NCBI RefSeq assembly: GCF_905397285.1
Contig: NZ_CAJPUX010000003.1
Span: 372,001-436,000, forward strand
Direction: 5' to 3'
DNA: 64,000 bases
Origin: Cupriavidus plantarum
GTDB taxonomy: Bacteria; Pseudomonadota; Gammaproteobacteria; Burkholderiales; Burkholderiaceae
Under the pieces are notes generated by a model. It was not told the DNA's origin and did not search any database. It saw only the letters and a program-made list of their open reading frames with translations. The translations under genes and the position numbers were made by a program. Shown here piece after piece: positions 1 through 9,148 of the stretch; the first letter of the stretch is position 1; every line of letters begins with the position of its first letter.

Positions 1-455
1 CGCAGGACGAGGTCGGGCAGATAGAAGCCCGCGATCGCGGCCGCGAGCATCGCCACGGGCAATAGCCGCGGATTGTCCTCGCTCACCACACCGCCTGTGG
101 CAAGGAACACGCCGAGCGGGAATGCGAGGGCGAGCGCGGTCTTGGCCGCGAAATAGACGGGAATCGCAGCGGGGCTGCGCCAGCCCGCGTTCATGAAGCG
201 CGTGCGCAGCACCGACCCGTCCCATCCTTCCTTGGGCACGGCAAGCTTCGCGAGCGGCTTCGAAGCGTGCGCCAGCCGCTGGAGCCATTCGTCCTGCAGC
301 ACCGAAGGGACGTCGTCCTCGCCCGCATCGGCGCGCGAGGCCTGCTGGATGCGCCGGCGCATCGCATCGGGCTGGAGCAGCAGCATCGCCGCGAGCGCCG
401 CGCCGAAGGCGAGCACGAAGGTCAGCACCAGTACCGCGATCTGTTCGATGTTCAT
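1..455 (-). CDS. tadC: TadC, Tad pilus inner-membrane platform protein (partial, 3' end outside window)
   Basis: The gene starts with ATG at 455 and runs off the window start; 151 codons are visible. The N-terminus has a membrane segment (about residues 6-27), then a charged cytoplasmic stretch, then two more hydrophobic segments (about residues 101-150). This matches the N-terminal half of TadC, the second GspF-like platform protein of Tad/Flp pilus machines, which works with TadB at the inner membrane. It is the last visible gene of the minus-strand tad operon, 30 bp after tadB, an arrangement typical of tadB-tadC pairs. A GspF domain would be expected in the missing part. The call rests on position and N-terminal character. 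Confidence 0.8.
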   Translation of the reverse strand, partial: MNIEQIAVLVLTFVLAFGAALAAMLLLQPDAMRRRIQQASRADAGEDDVPSVLQDEWLQRLAHASKPLAKLAVPKEGWDGSVLRTRFMNAGWRSPAAIPVYFAAKTALALAFPLGVFLATGGVVSEDNPRLLPVAMLAAAIAGFYLPDLVL

Positions 456-485
456 GTCGGTCTCCTCTGGGCGCGTCCGCGTTGT

Positions 486-1466
486 CTAGATGTGGATCCG
501 TACGATGCGGCGCATCCACAGGAGCCCCAGCGCCATCAGCAGCAGCGCGTAGCCCACGATCCACGGCCCGGCCGGATCGTTACGCAGCGGCTTGAGGAAG
601 CCCGGGTTCACGAGGTACATCGCGCCGGACAGCGCGAACGGCAGCAGCGCGAGGATGATCCCGGACAGCCGGCCTTCGGCGGACAGCACGCGCACCTGGC
701 CGACCAGCTTCATGCGCTCGCGGATGATGTGCGCGACGTTGCCGAGAATCTCGGCGAGATTGCCGCCCGATTCGCGCTGGATCAGCACCGCGATGACGAG
801 GTAGCGCAGGTCCGGCAGCGGGGCGCGCTCGGCAAGGTTCTTCAGCGCGTCGTGCATCGAAGCCCCGTAGTTGATCTCGTCGAACGTGGTGCGGAACTCG
901 GCGCCGAGCGGGTCGGAGAGTTCGGCCCCGGCCATGTCCAGCGCGCTGGAGAACGAGTGGCCCGCGCGCAGCGCGCGGCTGATCATGTCGGCGGCTTCGG
1001 GCAGTTGCATCTCGATGCGCGCGAGGCGGCGCGCGCGCCGGCGCTGCACGTGCCAGAACGGCAGCGCGAGCCATCCGGCGCAGGCGGCGGTGAGCATGAG
1101 GTCGGGCACGCCCAGCAGCTTGCCGAGCAGCCACAGCGCGAGCGGCGGCAGCAGCGTGATCGTCGTGAAGGTCGATACGTTCCAGCGCAGGCCGGATTGC
1201 ATCAGCAGGCGATCGAGCGCGTCGATGCGCGGCATCCGCTTGAGCAGCGCCGCGACGAACGGCGAGCGGCTGAAGGCGCGATCCTTCACGATGGACCCCG
1301 CGCCGCCATCGTCCTGCCAGCTCGCCTCCGACACCGCGCGCAGGCGCCGGTCGAATCGGCGGGCGGCCGCGCTATGGCGGCGCATCCACCATTGATAGCC
1401 AAGCGCCAGCATCACCACGATGGCGATGAACAGCGAGAGCGCGAAGCCGATCAGCGTGTTGTCCAT
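486..1466 (-). CDS. tadB: TadB, Tad pilus inner-membrane platform protein (GspF/T2SF domain)
   Basis: A 326-residue protein with an N-terminal membrane segment (about 5-27), a hydrophobic pair (about 100-138), a cytoplasmic GspF-type domain with the conserved stretches EAADMISRALRAGHS and RESGGNLAEILGNVA, and two C-terminal membrane segments (about 268-288 and 301-325). Length and layout fit TadB, the platform protein that couples the CpaF ATPase to Flp pilin assembly in the inner membrane. It lies between cpaF (24 bp upstream) and tadC (30 bp downstream), all on the minus strand, so co-transcription is likely. Confidence 0.92.
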   Translation of the reverse strand: MDNTLIGFALSLFIAIVVMLALGYQWWMRRHSAAARRFDRRLRAVSEASWQDDGGAGSIVKDRAFSRSPFVAALLKRMPRIDALDRLLMQSGLRWNVSTFTTITLLPPLALWLLGKLLGVPDLMLTAACAGWLALPFWHVQRRRARRLARIEMQLPEAADMISRALRAGHSFSSALDMAGAELSDPLGAEFRTTFDEINYGASMHDALKNLAERAPLPDLRYLVIAVLIQRESGGNLAEILGNVAHIIRERMKLVGQVRVLSAEGRLSGIILALLPFALSGAMYLVNPGFLKPLRNDPAGPWIVGYALLLMALGLLWMRRIVRIHI

Positions 1467-1489
1467 GGCGGTCTCCGGTCAGATACCCG

Positions 1490-2920
1490 TCAAACGTCGA
1501 AACGCACGGAAGGCTCGTAGAGCCGCTCCGGTACCGACAGACCGAACGCGGCGAGTCTGTCCGAGAAGTGCGGCCGCACGCCCGTCGCGCAGAAGTAGCC
1601 CTTGACGCGGCCGTCGGCGTCTACGCCCGTGCGCTTGAACGTGAAGATCTCCTGCATGTTGACGACGTCGCTCTCCATACCCGTCACCTCCTGTATGCTC
1701 AGGAGCTTGCGGCGGCCATCGGTGAGGCGCGACACCTGCAGGATCACCGTGATGGCGGAGGTGATCTGCTGACGCATCGTGCGCGGCGGCAGCGAGAGGC
1801 CCGCCATGCTGACCATGTTTTCCAGTCGCGTGAGCGCATCGCGCGGGCTGTTCGCGTGGATCGTCGCGAGCGAGCCTTCGTGGCCCGTGTTCATCGCGTG
1901 CAGCATGTCGAGGGCCTCCGCGCCGCGCACCTCGCCAAGGATGATGCGGTCTGGCCGCATCCGCAGCGCATTGCGCACGAGCGATCGCTGCGTGATTTCG
2001 CCGCGGCCCTCGATGTTGGGCGGCCGCGTCTCCAGCCGCAACACATGGTCCTGCCGAAGCTGGAGTTCGGCCGCGTCCTCGATCGTTACCACACGCTCGC
2101 TCGATGGAATAAAGCCGGACAGGATGTTCAGCATGGTGGTCTTGCCGCTGCCCGTGCCGCCCGAGATCAGGATGTTCAGCTTGGCCTTGACCATGGCCTC
2201 GATGAGCTGCGCCATCGGCGGCGTCATCGTCTGGAGCTCGATCAGGTCCTTGACCATCAGCGGCTGCACGGAGAAACGGCGAATGGAGAGCAGCGGGCCA
2301 TCGACGGCCGACGGCGGAATGATCGCGTTGATGCGCGAGCCGTCGGGCAGGCGCGCATCCACCATCGGGCTCGATTCGTCGATGCGCCGGCCGACGCGCG
2401 ACACCATGCGGTCGATGACCTTGAGCAGATGCGCATCGTCGTGGAACGTCACGTCGGTGAGCTCGAGCTTGCCGCGCCGCTCCACATAGACCTTGCTGGC
2501 GGTGTTGACGAGGATGTCGGAAATCGTCGGATCGGCGAGCAGCGGTTCCAGCGGACCGTAGCCGAGCATCTCGTCGCGCACGTCCGAGACGAGGCGGCGG
2601 CGTTCGGCCTCGTTGATCGGGATGTTCCGTTCCTCGACGATGCGTTCGACGAGCAACGCGATCTCGCGGCGCACCTGATCGGGCGTGAGGCGCTGGAGTT
2701 TTTCCAGTTCCACGCGCTCGATGATCGCCGCGTGGATCTCGAGCTTGAGCTGCTGATAGGCGGCATTCGCGGCGCCATGGACACCAGGATGGGCGGCGCC
2801 CGATGCGACGGCCTGAGCGCCGCTGCCGTGACAGGCGCTGGCCGCGCCGGCATCGGCGCCCGCCACGTGATCCGGCATCGCCTCGCCGGCTTTCTCGAAC
2901 AGTTGCGCGCGCAGTGACAT
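1490..2920 (-). CDS. cpaF: TadA/CpaF, Tad pilus assembly ATPase
   Basis: A 476-residue secretion ATPase of the GspE/VirB11 superfamily that powers Flp pilus assembly at the cytoplasmic face of the inner membrane. Walker A GGTGSGKT lies near residues 254-261. A Walker B-like segment, RIILGEVRG, is near 325-333. The His-containing motif [15 protein letters not shown] is near 345-359. The first 55 residues form an Ala/Gly-rich extension of low complexity; CpaF proteins often carry such variable N-termini. The gene is 21 bp downstream of cpaE and 23 bp upstream of tadB. The family assignment is firm because all nucleotide-binding motifs are intact. Confidence 0.95.
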   Translation of the reverse strand: MSLRAQLFEKAGEAMPDHVAGADAGAASACHGSGAQAVASGAAHPGVHGAANAAYQQLKLEIHAAIIERVELEKLQRLTPDQVRREIALLVERIVEERNIPINEAERRRLVSDVRDEMLGYGPLEPLLADPTISDILVNTASKVYVERRGKLELTDVTFHDDAHLLKVIDRMVSRVGRRIDESSPMVDARLPDGSRINAIIPPSAVDGPLLSIRRFSVQPLMVKDLIELQTMTPPMAQLIEAMVKAKLNILISGGTGSGKTTMLNILSGFIPSSERVVTIEDAAELQLRQDHVLRLETRPPNIEGRGEITQRSLVRNALRMRPDRIILGEVRGAEALDMLHAMNTGHEGSLATIHANSPRDALTRLENMVSMAGLSLPPRTMRQQITSAITVILQVSRLTDGRRKLLSIQEVTGMESDVVNMQEIFTFKRTGVDADGRVKGYFCATGVRPHFSDRLAAFGLSVPERLYEPSVRFDV

Positions 2921-2941
2921 GGCGGCTCTCCGTGATGAGGG

Positions 2942-4150
2942 TCAGGCCTGCTTGCCCAGCGTGAGCGGGCGAGCCGGCGCGGTGCGATGGCCCAGCAGCC
3001 GCGAGAGCAGGCCCTCTTCGCGTGCGCCGGGCTGCGGGAACATGTCGTCCACCATGTGCGTGAACGCGCGCGAGATCGCGCTGTGAGGCGCGAGCTGCAA
3101 CACGGGCACACCCTGGTTCGCCGCTTCGCGCGCGGTTTTCGGATCGGTGGGCAACGTATGGGCGACGCGCGCGCCGAGCGTCTCTTCCAGCGTGCGGGCG
3201 GTGATCGGCGCGTGCCGGTCGTACTGGTTGACGATCAGCTGCGTGCGGTCGGCGGGATAGCCGAGCGAGCGGAAGATGTCGAGCAGATGCCGGCCCGCGC
3301 GCAGGTAGGGCAGGGACAGCTGCGTGACGCAGTGGATGGTGTCGCTATGGTCGAGCACCATGATCGACGAAGGGTTGATCTCCTGCCCGACGTCGAACAC
3401 GAGTACGTCGTACGCGGGCCGCGCGAGGTCGAGGATCAGTTCCAGATGCGCGGCCTTGAGGTCGCCTGCCTTCACCGGGTCCCCCGCGCCGGCGATCACG
3501 TCGAGATTCGGATGCGCGTGGGTAATGCACGCATCGAGCAGCGCGAGGTCGAGGCGGCTGGCCTGCTTGCAGATGTCGGCGAGCGTCGCGGGCGGCTTCT
3601 TGTCGGTAACGAGGAATGCCGCGTCGCCGAACTGCTGTACGAGGTCCACGAGCAGCACGCGCTTGCCGCGCAGCGTGGCCACCGCGTGCGCGAAGTTGGC
3701 CGCGACGAACGTGGTACCGGCGCCGCCCTTGCACGACGAGAACGAGATCGTGCGCGCCTCCGCCTGGATCTCGGCGGGGGTGCGCGCGGCCACGCGGGCG
3801 AGTTCCGCGTTGAATTCGCGCGGGTCGAGCGGCCAGCGCAGCACGCTGCGCACGCCCATCCGCATCGCGCGCATCAGCAGGTCCGCGGTGGGGTTCGGCG
3901 TGACGAGGATGCAGGGGACGTCGCCAGGCTCGGGAAAGCGCTGGCGCAGGCGTTCGAGCACGTCGGCGTCGAACTCGTCGGCCAGCAGCACGAGGAAGTC
4001 CGCGGGATGGATCAGCCCGGCCATGCCGAGCGCCTTGGCTGGCTCCGCACAGACGAGTTGCGGCTGGCGCTGGATGTCGGCCTGCTGGGCCAGCGCCAGC
4101 ATCTGGCGTGCGCGCGTGTCGTCGTCCGACACCAGGATGAGCTTTGCCAT
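2942..4150 (-). CDS. cpaE: CpaE/TadZ, MinD/ParA-like pilus localisation ATPase
   Basis: A 402-residue protein. The N-terminal ~130 residues resemble an atypical receiver domain, beginning ILVSDDDTRARQML. After that comes a MinD/ParA-type ATPase with a deviant Walker A, CKGGAGTTF, and a downstream VLVFDVG strand. In the Tad family this protein (TadZ/CpaE) places the pilus machine at its site in the cell. The gene sits between the lipoprotein gene and cpaF in the same operon. No frameshift or truncation is seen. Confidence 0.92.
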   Translation of the reverse strand: MAKLILVSDDDTRARQMLALAQQADIQRQPQLVCAEPAKALGMAGLIHPADFLVLLADEFDADVLERLRQRFPEPGDVPCILVTPNPTADLLMRAMRMGVRSVLRWPLDPREFNAELARVAARTPAEIQAEARTISFSSCKGGAGTTFVAANFAHAVATLRGKRVLLVDLVQQFGDAAFLVTDKKPPATLADICKQASRLDLALLDACITHAHPNLDVIAGAGDPVKAGDLKAAHLELILDLARPAYDVLVFDVGQEINPSSIMVLDHSDTIHCVTQLSLPYLRAGRHLLDIFRSLGYPADRTQLIVNQYDRHAPITARTLEETLGARVAHTLPTDPKTAREAANQGVPVLQLAPHSAISRAFTHMVDDMFPQPGAREEGLLSRLLGHRTAPARPLTLGKQA

Positions 4151-4183
4151 GAGGAATCTCCGTTGGTCTGCGTGCGTTGTGGA

Positions 4184-4492
4184 TCAGGGCGAGCCCACGC
4201 TGCCGCCGCCTACGCCGATGACGTAGGCGCTCGTGTCGGTCGGCGGGTTGCGGAACGACTGGTTGTAGCGATCCATCGCGAACGTCGCCGCGCGGCCATC
4301 GACGCCGGTCACGGGGTCGGGGTTGTACGGCGCGTTGGGGTTCAGCGTCTGCATCATGCGTACGGTGCGCACGGCGTCGCCGAAGTTGGCATCCCATACA
4401 GGCGAGGTGTTCATGCAGCCCGTGAGGCCAAGCGCGGCGATCACGGCGAGCGCGGTGAGCGGGGTGAGCGGGGTGAGGTTGAGGTGCTTCAT
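4184..4492 (-). CDS. Small outer-membrane lipoprotein of the tad locus (CpaD/TadG-neighbour type)
   Basis: A 102-residue protein with a lipoprotein signal: a hydrophobic segment ending in the lipobox LTGC with Cys26 as the lipidated residue. A short TPLTPLTAL repeat lies in the signal region. The mature part is about 76 residues, rich in Asn, Pro and Asp, and ends in a Gly/Ser tail. It occupies the place between the cpaC secretin and cpaE where many loci carry CpaD or another pilotin-like lipoprotein. A role in secretin assembly is an inference from position; the sequence is too short for a firm family call. The gap to cpaC is 28 bp. Confidence 0.75.
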   Translation of the reverse strand: MKHLNLTPLTPLTALAVIAALGLTGCMNTSPVWDANFGDAVRTVRMMQTLNPNAPYNPDPVTGVDGRAATFAMDRYNQSFRNPPTDTSAYVIGVGGGSVGSP

Positions 4493-4520
4493 GTCGGTCT
4501 CCTTGACGATGCCAGGCGGA

Positions 4521-6425
4521 CTACTGCGTGCTGCCGGTGGTGGCCAGCGCGGCTGTGGGCGTGAAGCCGCCGCTCGCTGGCTGCTGGGGCATCGGGGCCG
4601 GCGGGGCGAGGGGCGTCGCCGTGACGGTCGGGTCCGCGACCGTGGTGACCGTTGCCGGCGGCGGCGCGATCGATGTGGTCGGAGACGGCGCGCTGCCGGG
4701 TGCGGGCATCGGCGCCGGCTGCGGCGCGAGCATCGGCGGCGTGCGCGGATGGCCTTCCATGTTGCCGTTGATGAAGACCTCGCCGGGGGCGACAGGCCCG
4801 AACGAATCCGTGGGCATCGGGTAGTTGGCGGGCAGCGGCTTGACGAGCCGCGGCGTCACGACGAAGAGGAGTTCGCTGCGGTCCTGCTGGAAGCTCGTGC
4901 TGCGGAAGAGGTTGCCGAGAATCGGCAGTTCGCTGGCGCCGGGCAGTCCCTTGAGGCTCCCCGTTACGTTGCTCTTGATCAGCCCGCCGATCGCAAAGCT
5001 CTGGCCATCCATGACCTGCAGCGTGGTCGACGCGCGCCGCGTGTTGATCAGCGGCAGGATCGTCGAGCCCGACAGGTTCGGCGCGGTGAGCGCGACGCCC
5101 GTGGGCGACAGCTCGGACACTTCCGGCGCGACCTTGAGGTTGATGCGGCCGTTGGCCAGCACGGTCGGCGTGAAGCGCAGCCCCACGCCGAAGGTTTCTT
5201 CCTGCAGCACGATCGAGGTCACGCCGCCGAACGTCGATTGCGGCACGGGGATGAACACCTTGCCGCCCGCGAGGAAGCTCGCCTCCTGCCCGCTGATCGC
5301 CATCAGGTTCGGTTCCGCCAGGATCTTGACGAGGCTGTCGCCTTTCTGCGCATCGATCGCGACCTGGAACGGAAGGTTGTTGGCCTTCGACCCCGTGATC
5401 ACGCCCGATGCGCCCGACAGGAAGTTCGCGAGCAACCCGAACGACCAGCTGCCGAACGCGCCCTGCAGGTTCGCCGCGGCGCCGAGCTGGTCGATCAGCG
5501 TCTTGGAGACCTCGGCCACCTTGACCTCGAGCATCACCTGCTGCGGCGCATCGACGGAGAGCATGTTGATGATGCGCGGGCTGCGGATGGGCATGCCGCC
5601 GTTGCCCGCGGCGGCGAGGTTGTTTGCCATCGGCATCATGGCGCCACCCATCGCTCCGCCCATGGCCATCGCCGGCATCATGCCCGGGGTGCCCGGCGCG
5701 GGCGTTGGCGTGCCCATCGGCTGCTGCGGCGCCTGCAGCGGGCTGCGGCTCTGGCGTTGCACGAACGCATTGGCGATATCCATGATCTGCTGCGCGACGA
5801 TCGCATCCGGCACGTTGCCGGACAGCACGAGGCTGTCCGCCGCGGCGGAGACGCGCACGCCGCGCGCCTGCGGCAACAGCGAATGCAGCGCGGACTGCAG
5901 GCCCGCCGGATCGGCGCCGACCGTCACGTCGATCACCGTGCAACGGCCGCTGCGGCCCTGCACGATCATGTTCGTGGTGCCGATGTCGAGGCCCAGCACA
6001 TAGAGCGTCTGCGGGGACACGAGCATCGCCTGCACGATGCTCGGATTGCCAAGCGTGCGTGTCCGCACGGGCTCGGGCAGCGGCAGCATGCGCGACTTGC
6101 CGACGGGCACGGTGACCTGTTCGGGCTCTGCCGCCGCGCCCGCGCAGCTGGGGCCGCGGCTGACACTACCGTCGGCCGGCGCTGGCGGCGTGGCCGCCGC
6201 GCCGATGGTCAACTGGATCGGACCGGTCGCGGCGATGCGCGTCGGCTGTGCCGCGGCGGCGGCTTCCTCGGCGGCCTGGACCTGCTCGCTGGCCAGCCAG
6301 ACGCTGGCGAAGGCGAGGCTGGCGAGCGTGGTGGTACGCAGGACCCTATGCATCCGCGCGCGGGATGCGCACCGTGCCGGGCTTGCCGGTCGCGTGGTCC
6401 GTGCGGGCGTGTGATTGGCTTTCAT
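4521..6425 (-). CDS. cpaC: CpaC/RcpA, Tad outer-membrane secretin
   Basis: From ATG 6425 the protein has 634 residues. This start is preferred because a GGGGGA Shine-Dalgarno lies just upstream. A second ATG at 6353 begins a cleaner signal peptide (MHRVLRTTTLASLAFA...) but has no visible ribosome site. The protein has an N-terminal BON/N0-like region and a middle Met/Pro/Gly-rich low-complexity stretch with MAMGGAMGGAM. The C-terminal secretin domain includes VTPRLVKPLP. The tail is Pro/Ala/Thr-rich. It should form the outer-membrane channel through which the Flp pilus leaves. It follows cpaB by 32 bp. Confidence 0.92.
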   Translation of the reverse strand: MKANHTPARTTRPASPARCASRARMHRVLRTTTLASLAFASVWLASEQVQAAEEAAAAAQPTRIAATGPIQLTIGAAATPPAPADGSVSRGPSCAGAAAEPEQVTVPVGKSRMLPLPEPVRTRTLGNPSIVQAMLVSPQTLYVLGLDIGTTNMIVQGRSGRCTVIDVTVGADPAGLQSALHSLLPQARGVRVSAAADSLVLSGNVPDAIVAQQIMDIANAFVQRQSRSPLQAPQQPMGTPTPAPGTPGMMPAMAMGGAMGGAMMPMANNLAAAGNGGMPIRSPRIINMLSVDAPQQVMLEVKVAEVSKTLIDQLGAAANLQGAFGSWSFGLLANFLSGASGVITGSKANNLPFQVAIDAQKGDSLVKILAEPNLMAISGQEASFLAGGKVFIPVPQSTFGGVTSIVLQEETFGVGLRFTPTVLANGRINLKVAPEVSELSPTGVALTAPNLSGSTILPLINTRRASTTLQVMDGQSFAIGGLIKSNVTGSLKGLPGASELPILGNLFRSTSFQQDRSELLFVVTPRLVKPLPANYPMPTDSFGPVAPGEVFINGNMEGHPRTPPMLAPQPAPMPAPGSAPSPTTSIAPPPATVTTVADPTVTATPLAPPAPMPQQPASGGFTPTAALATTGSTQ

Positions 6426-6457
6426 TGGATTCCCCCGGTGGTGTTGGACACGGTGCG

Positions 6458-7309
6458 TCAGAAGCACTCTTGGTTCTGCTGCATCCCGCTGATCACGCCG
6501 ACGCACTGGCCGTTGAGCTTCTTCTCGACGATGCGCTGCACGACCTGCACGGCACGGACGACCGGCGTGGGCGCCGGCGCCGCGGCCTGCACCACGGGCT
6601 CGTTGAGCAGGCTGCGCTTGGTCGCGCCCGCGGTATCGACGGGGCGCTGCTCGACCTGGTTGCGGAGCACGAGCGAGAGCGATCCGACGCTGCGCGCGAG
6701 GTCGAGCTTCTCGGCTTCGACGGGCGATACTTCCAGCGTCACGGCGTTGACGACCTTGGGCTTGGTCTCGTCGCGATTGACCTCCTGCGCGACGGCCAGC
6801 ACGAGGATCTTTTCGAGCACGATCTTCGAGATCGACTGCTCGGGTTGCCCCGCATCGCTCTTGCCCGCGTCCTTCTGCGTGTTGACGATGATGTCGACGA
6901 AGCTGCCCGGAAGCGCGAAGCCCGCCACGCCGACCACGTCATTCACGCGCACGGTGATGGCGCGCTTGCCTTCCGCGATCACGGCGGAGAGGCCGCCCTT
7001 GGTGCCCGCGGGTGTGAGCTTCGACTCGAGAATCGGCTCGCCGCGCATCACGCTGGCCTTGGTCACGCGGCCGTCGACCGTGGAGACGTCGGACATCGCG
7101 CCGGGTGGCAGGCTTTCGCGCGGCCAATCGACGAGCTTGACGAACTCAGGCGCGAGGCGTTGTCCGAGGTTGATGTCAGCGGTGGCCACCGCGACCTTGG
7201 TGGTGCTGCCGGCGCTCTGCTGGACCATCCAGCGCGAGGCCATCACGACTGCCGCGAGGCCCGCGAGGGCCGCGACCAGCAGCATCACCAGTGTGCGTAC
7301 GTTTCTCAT
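6458..7309 (-). CDS. cpaB: CpaB/RcpC, Flp pilus assembly protein
   Basis: Start ATG 7309 is chosen over an upstream in-frame start because GAGGGA lies 6-10 nt before it and a signal/anchor segment (MRNVRTLVMLLVAALAGL) follows directly. This gives 283 residues. The protein has a single N-terminal membrane anchor, a SAF-like domain with KVAVATADINLGQRL near the start, and a C-terminal periplasmic domain. CpaB/RcpC proteins work with the secretin in the periplasm. Its place directly upstream of cpaC is standard for tad loci. Confidence 0.92.
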   Translation of the reverse strand: MRNVRTLVMLLVAALAGLAAVVMASRWMVQQSAGSTTKVAVATADINLGQRLAPEFVKLVDWPRESLPPGAMSDVSTVDGRVTKASVMRGEPILESKLTPAGTKGGLSAVIAEGKRAITVRVNDVVGVAGFALPGSFVDIIVNTQKDAGKSDAGQPEQSISKIVLEKILVLAVAQEVNRDETKPKVVNAVTLEVSPVEAEKLDLARSVGSLSLVLRNQVEQRPVDTAGATKRSLLNEPVVQAAAPAPTPVVRAVQVVQRIVEKKLNGQCVGVISGMQQNQECF

Positions 7310-7453
7310 TTCAAGGTCCCTCCGGTCTGTCTGCGGTGCGTTCGATGTCTTCGATGCGAGCGCGTGCACGCTCCCCTGGCCGCGCCGGTAGCCGGCGCGC
7401 CATGGTCGCAATGCGGTGATGCGTTGATGCGGGGTAGTGCGGTGTCCCGTTCG

Positions 7454-7624
7454 CTAGCGGAACGTTCGGGCGTGCTGCCGCATGTTGCGCGCCGCCTGCA
7501 GCGGCGCGTCGCCCTGCGGCGTGCGGCTCCAGAAGCGGGAGGGGCAGGGGCGCGCGGGGGCGGCAGTGGTGCCGCTGGCGTCGCTGTCGCGATCCTTGCG
7601 TGAAGTGCGGTCTGACCTGGCCAT
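7454..7624 (-). CDS. Unknown 56-residue basic protein inside the tad operon
   Basis: An ATG at 7624 is preceded by a good ribosome site, GGGAG, seven bases upstream. It opens a 56-residue frame that is strongly basic (many Arg, several Lys and His), begins MARSDRTSRKDRDSD, and has no hydrophobic segment. It lies 53 bp after the prepilin peptidase gene and 144 bp before cpaB, on the operon strand. The ribosome site and position support a real gene. Composition alone does not, since GC-rich DNA often gives Arg-rich frames. No family is recognised. Confidence 0.45.
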   Translation of the reverse strand: MARSDRTSRKDRDSDASGTTAAPARPCPSRFWSRTPQGDAPLQAARNMRQHARTFR

Positions 7625-7677
7625 GTTGCTTCTCCCGTTCCTTCGTTGTGCTGGTATGCGTCTGCCGGTGCGTGGCG

Positions 7678-8304
7678 TCAGATGACGCCGGTCATCACCA
7701 GCAGCACGCCTCCCGCGATGGCGACGGCATAGGGCAGCCGCGCCGTCGTTGTGACCGTCGTTGCGGTATGTGTCGAACCGTTCGTGCCAGCGCGCCAGCT
7801 GAACGGCAGCATCAGCAGCGTGCCGACGACACCGGCCATCGTGCGCCGCACGTGCCGGCGCGCCACCATGGTCCACACTGCCATCGCCCCGCCGCACAGC
7901 AGCGTGGCGATCAGGATCTCGAGCGCGGTCTCGGAGCCGACGAACGCGCCCACGCAGGCCATCAGCTTGGCGTCGCCCGCGCCGACGGCGCTGACGAGGT
8001 ACAGCACCACGAACGGTGCGATGCCGGCCGCGAGGCCGGTGAACCAGCGCCACGTCCCCGGCGCGGCGCCATGCAGCGCGGCCTGCACGACCAGGGCGGC
8101 AATGGCGCCCATGGCGACGAGGCGGTTCGGAATGCGGTGACTGCGGAGGTCGCTCGCGGCGGCCGTGCCCACGAGTGCCAGCAGGCAGGAGGCGGTCAGC
8201 AGATCGAAGGTGCCCAGGCGAGCGATGTCGCCCACGGCGACCAGAGGCTCGAAGAACCCGGACAGCAGGCCCGAATGGGCATCGGCTGAGGTAACGGCGC
8301 GCAT
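7678..8304 (-). CDS. tadV: TadV/CpaA, prepilin peptidase (A24 family)
   Basis: A 208-residue polytopic membrane protein with the two Asp sites of type IV prepilin peptidases: SDLRSHRIPN (Asp52) and GAGDAKLMA (Asp111, the GxGD motif). It lacks the N-terminal methyltransferase domain of PilD, as usual for the short CpaA/TadV enzymes that process Flp pilins. It cleaves the Flp leader at the membrane. Start ATG 8304 has GAGGA upstream. The gene is second in the operon, after flp. Confidence 0.93.
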   Translation of the reverse strand: MRAVTSADAHSGLLSGFFEPLVAVGDIARLGTFDLLTASCLLALVGTAAASDLRSHRIPNRLVAMGAIAALVVQAALHGAAPGTWRWFTGLAAGIAPFVVLYLVSAVGAGDAKLMACVGAFVGSETALEILIATLLCGGAMAVWTMVARRHVRRTMAGVVGTLLMLPFSWRAGTNGSTHTATTVTTTARLPYAVAIAGGVLLVMTGVI

Positions 8305-8355
8305 GATGGGGTCCTCGGAGGCGATGAGTGATGGAGACTGGACGCGCGACGCGGA

Positions 8356-8383
8356 GCCCGGAAAGTGGCGTGACTTCCCGGGC
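8356..8383 (-). terminator. Hairpin between flp and tadV
   Basis: An inverted repeat of 11 bp per arm (one G-U pair in RNA) encloses a six-base loop. On the minus-strand transcript the arms are GCCCGGGAAGU and ACUUUCCGGGC. It lies 29 bp after the flp stop and before the tadV ribosome site. No U-tract follows, so full termination is unlikely. It may protect the 3' end of flp mRNA or cut read-through, so that pilin is made in excess of the machine. Confidence 0.55.
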
Positions 8384-8411
8384 CGCGCGGCGCGCTGCCC
8401 GATCGGTCGGC

Positions 8412-8597
8412 TCAGGTCGAGGCGGCCGTCAGGGCGGTCTGGATACGCGTCCAGATCGTCGTGACCGCGGTTTCGATCGCCGGGCCCGCGGCGACCATGC
8501 AGAGGGCCACGAATGCGAGCAGCAGCGCGTATTCGATGCCAGCGGCGCCGTCTTCCTCACGAGCAAAACGCTTGATGCCTTCGAACATGGTGTTCAT
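8412..8597 (-). CDS. flp: Flp pilin, major subunit of the Tad pilus
   Basis: A 61-residue prepilin from ATG 8597. The leader MNTMFEGIKRFAREEDG is followed by AAGIEYALLLAFVALCMVAAG. This is the Flp pattern, with cleavage after Gly17, Glu at +5 and Tyr at +6, and a hydrophobic helix of about 20 residues. It is the building block of the Flp fibre and is processed by the TadV peptidase encoded next. A candidate ribosome site, GAAGGAG, lies upstream. It is the first gene of the minus-strand operon, with a very long untranslated region before it. Confidence 0.95.
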   Translation of the reverse strand: MNTMFEGIKRFAREEDGAAGIEYALLLAFVALCMVAAGPAIETAVTTIWTRIQTALTAAST

Positions 8598-9068
8598 GTC
8601 CTTCTCCTTCACGTCATGGTTGATGGGAAAAAAGCGCCCGCTGGAGACCGGGCACAAGCTTCGGCCGGCAATGCCGACCGGGCCAAACCGGACCGTGGCC
8701 GCTGGCGCGGGCGCGTTCCCGTTCCACCCTGCCCAGGCGGCCCGCCGCGGCCAATGACCGTTGCGTGGCACGTCGCCCGGTGCCTGGCTGCTCCCGGCAA
8801 GCCATGCACCCTCTCGGGCGCCGCGGACCGATCCAGACTTCTCCAGGGACCGGCTCGCGCCTGAAAGTGCTGCAACCCGCGTTGACGGTCCCGTTTCCGG
8901 GTCCCGTCCCAGGCGGCACTGCAGCGTGCCAGCCCGGCTTTCCTCCCCCCGGGCGGGATCTCGCACTGCGATCCTCGATGCCCGTTCCCCGTCCCCACTT
9001 GTGCCTTTCCGCTTTCTTCCGTCCGGTCCGCTGTTGCATCGGCCGTCCGTCGTGGTTGCGGAACATGG

Positions 9069-9084
9069 AGCGACGAACGTGCCA
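9069..9084 (-). promoter_or_regulatory. Candidate sigma-54 type promoter upstream of flp
   Basis: The minus strand reads TGGCACGTTCGTCGCT. This has the GG and GC dinucleotides ten bases apart, a perfect TGGCACG at -24, and TCGC instead of TTGC at -12. If used, transcription would begin near 9057 and give a leader of about 460 nt before flp. A single match in 1 kb can be chance, and no activator gene lies nearby in this window. Confidence 0.3.
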
Positions 9085-9148
9085 TTGAGGCTAAGTCATT
9101 GATTTATATAGGGGTGGGTAGCACAGGGTGCGTCGTTTCCGAGACTGT

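Noticed and set aside
4489..5943. A 484-codon frame overlapping the cpaC secretin on the same strand
   Set aside because: It is His/Arg/Gln-rich with no family motifs; the overlapping frame encodes the secretin.
8609..9085. Frames of 100-158 codons on both strands upstream of flp
   Set aside because: They overlap each other, have extreme Pro/Arg/Gly composition and no ribosome sites, so no gene was called.
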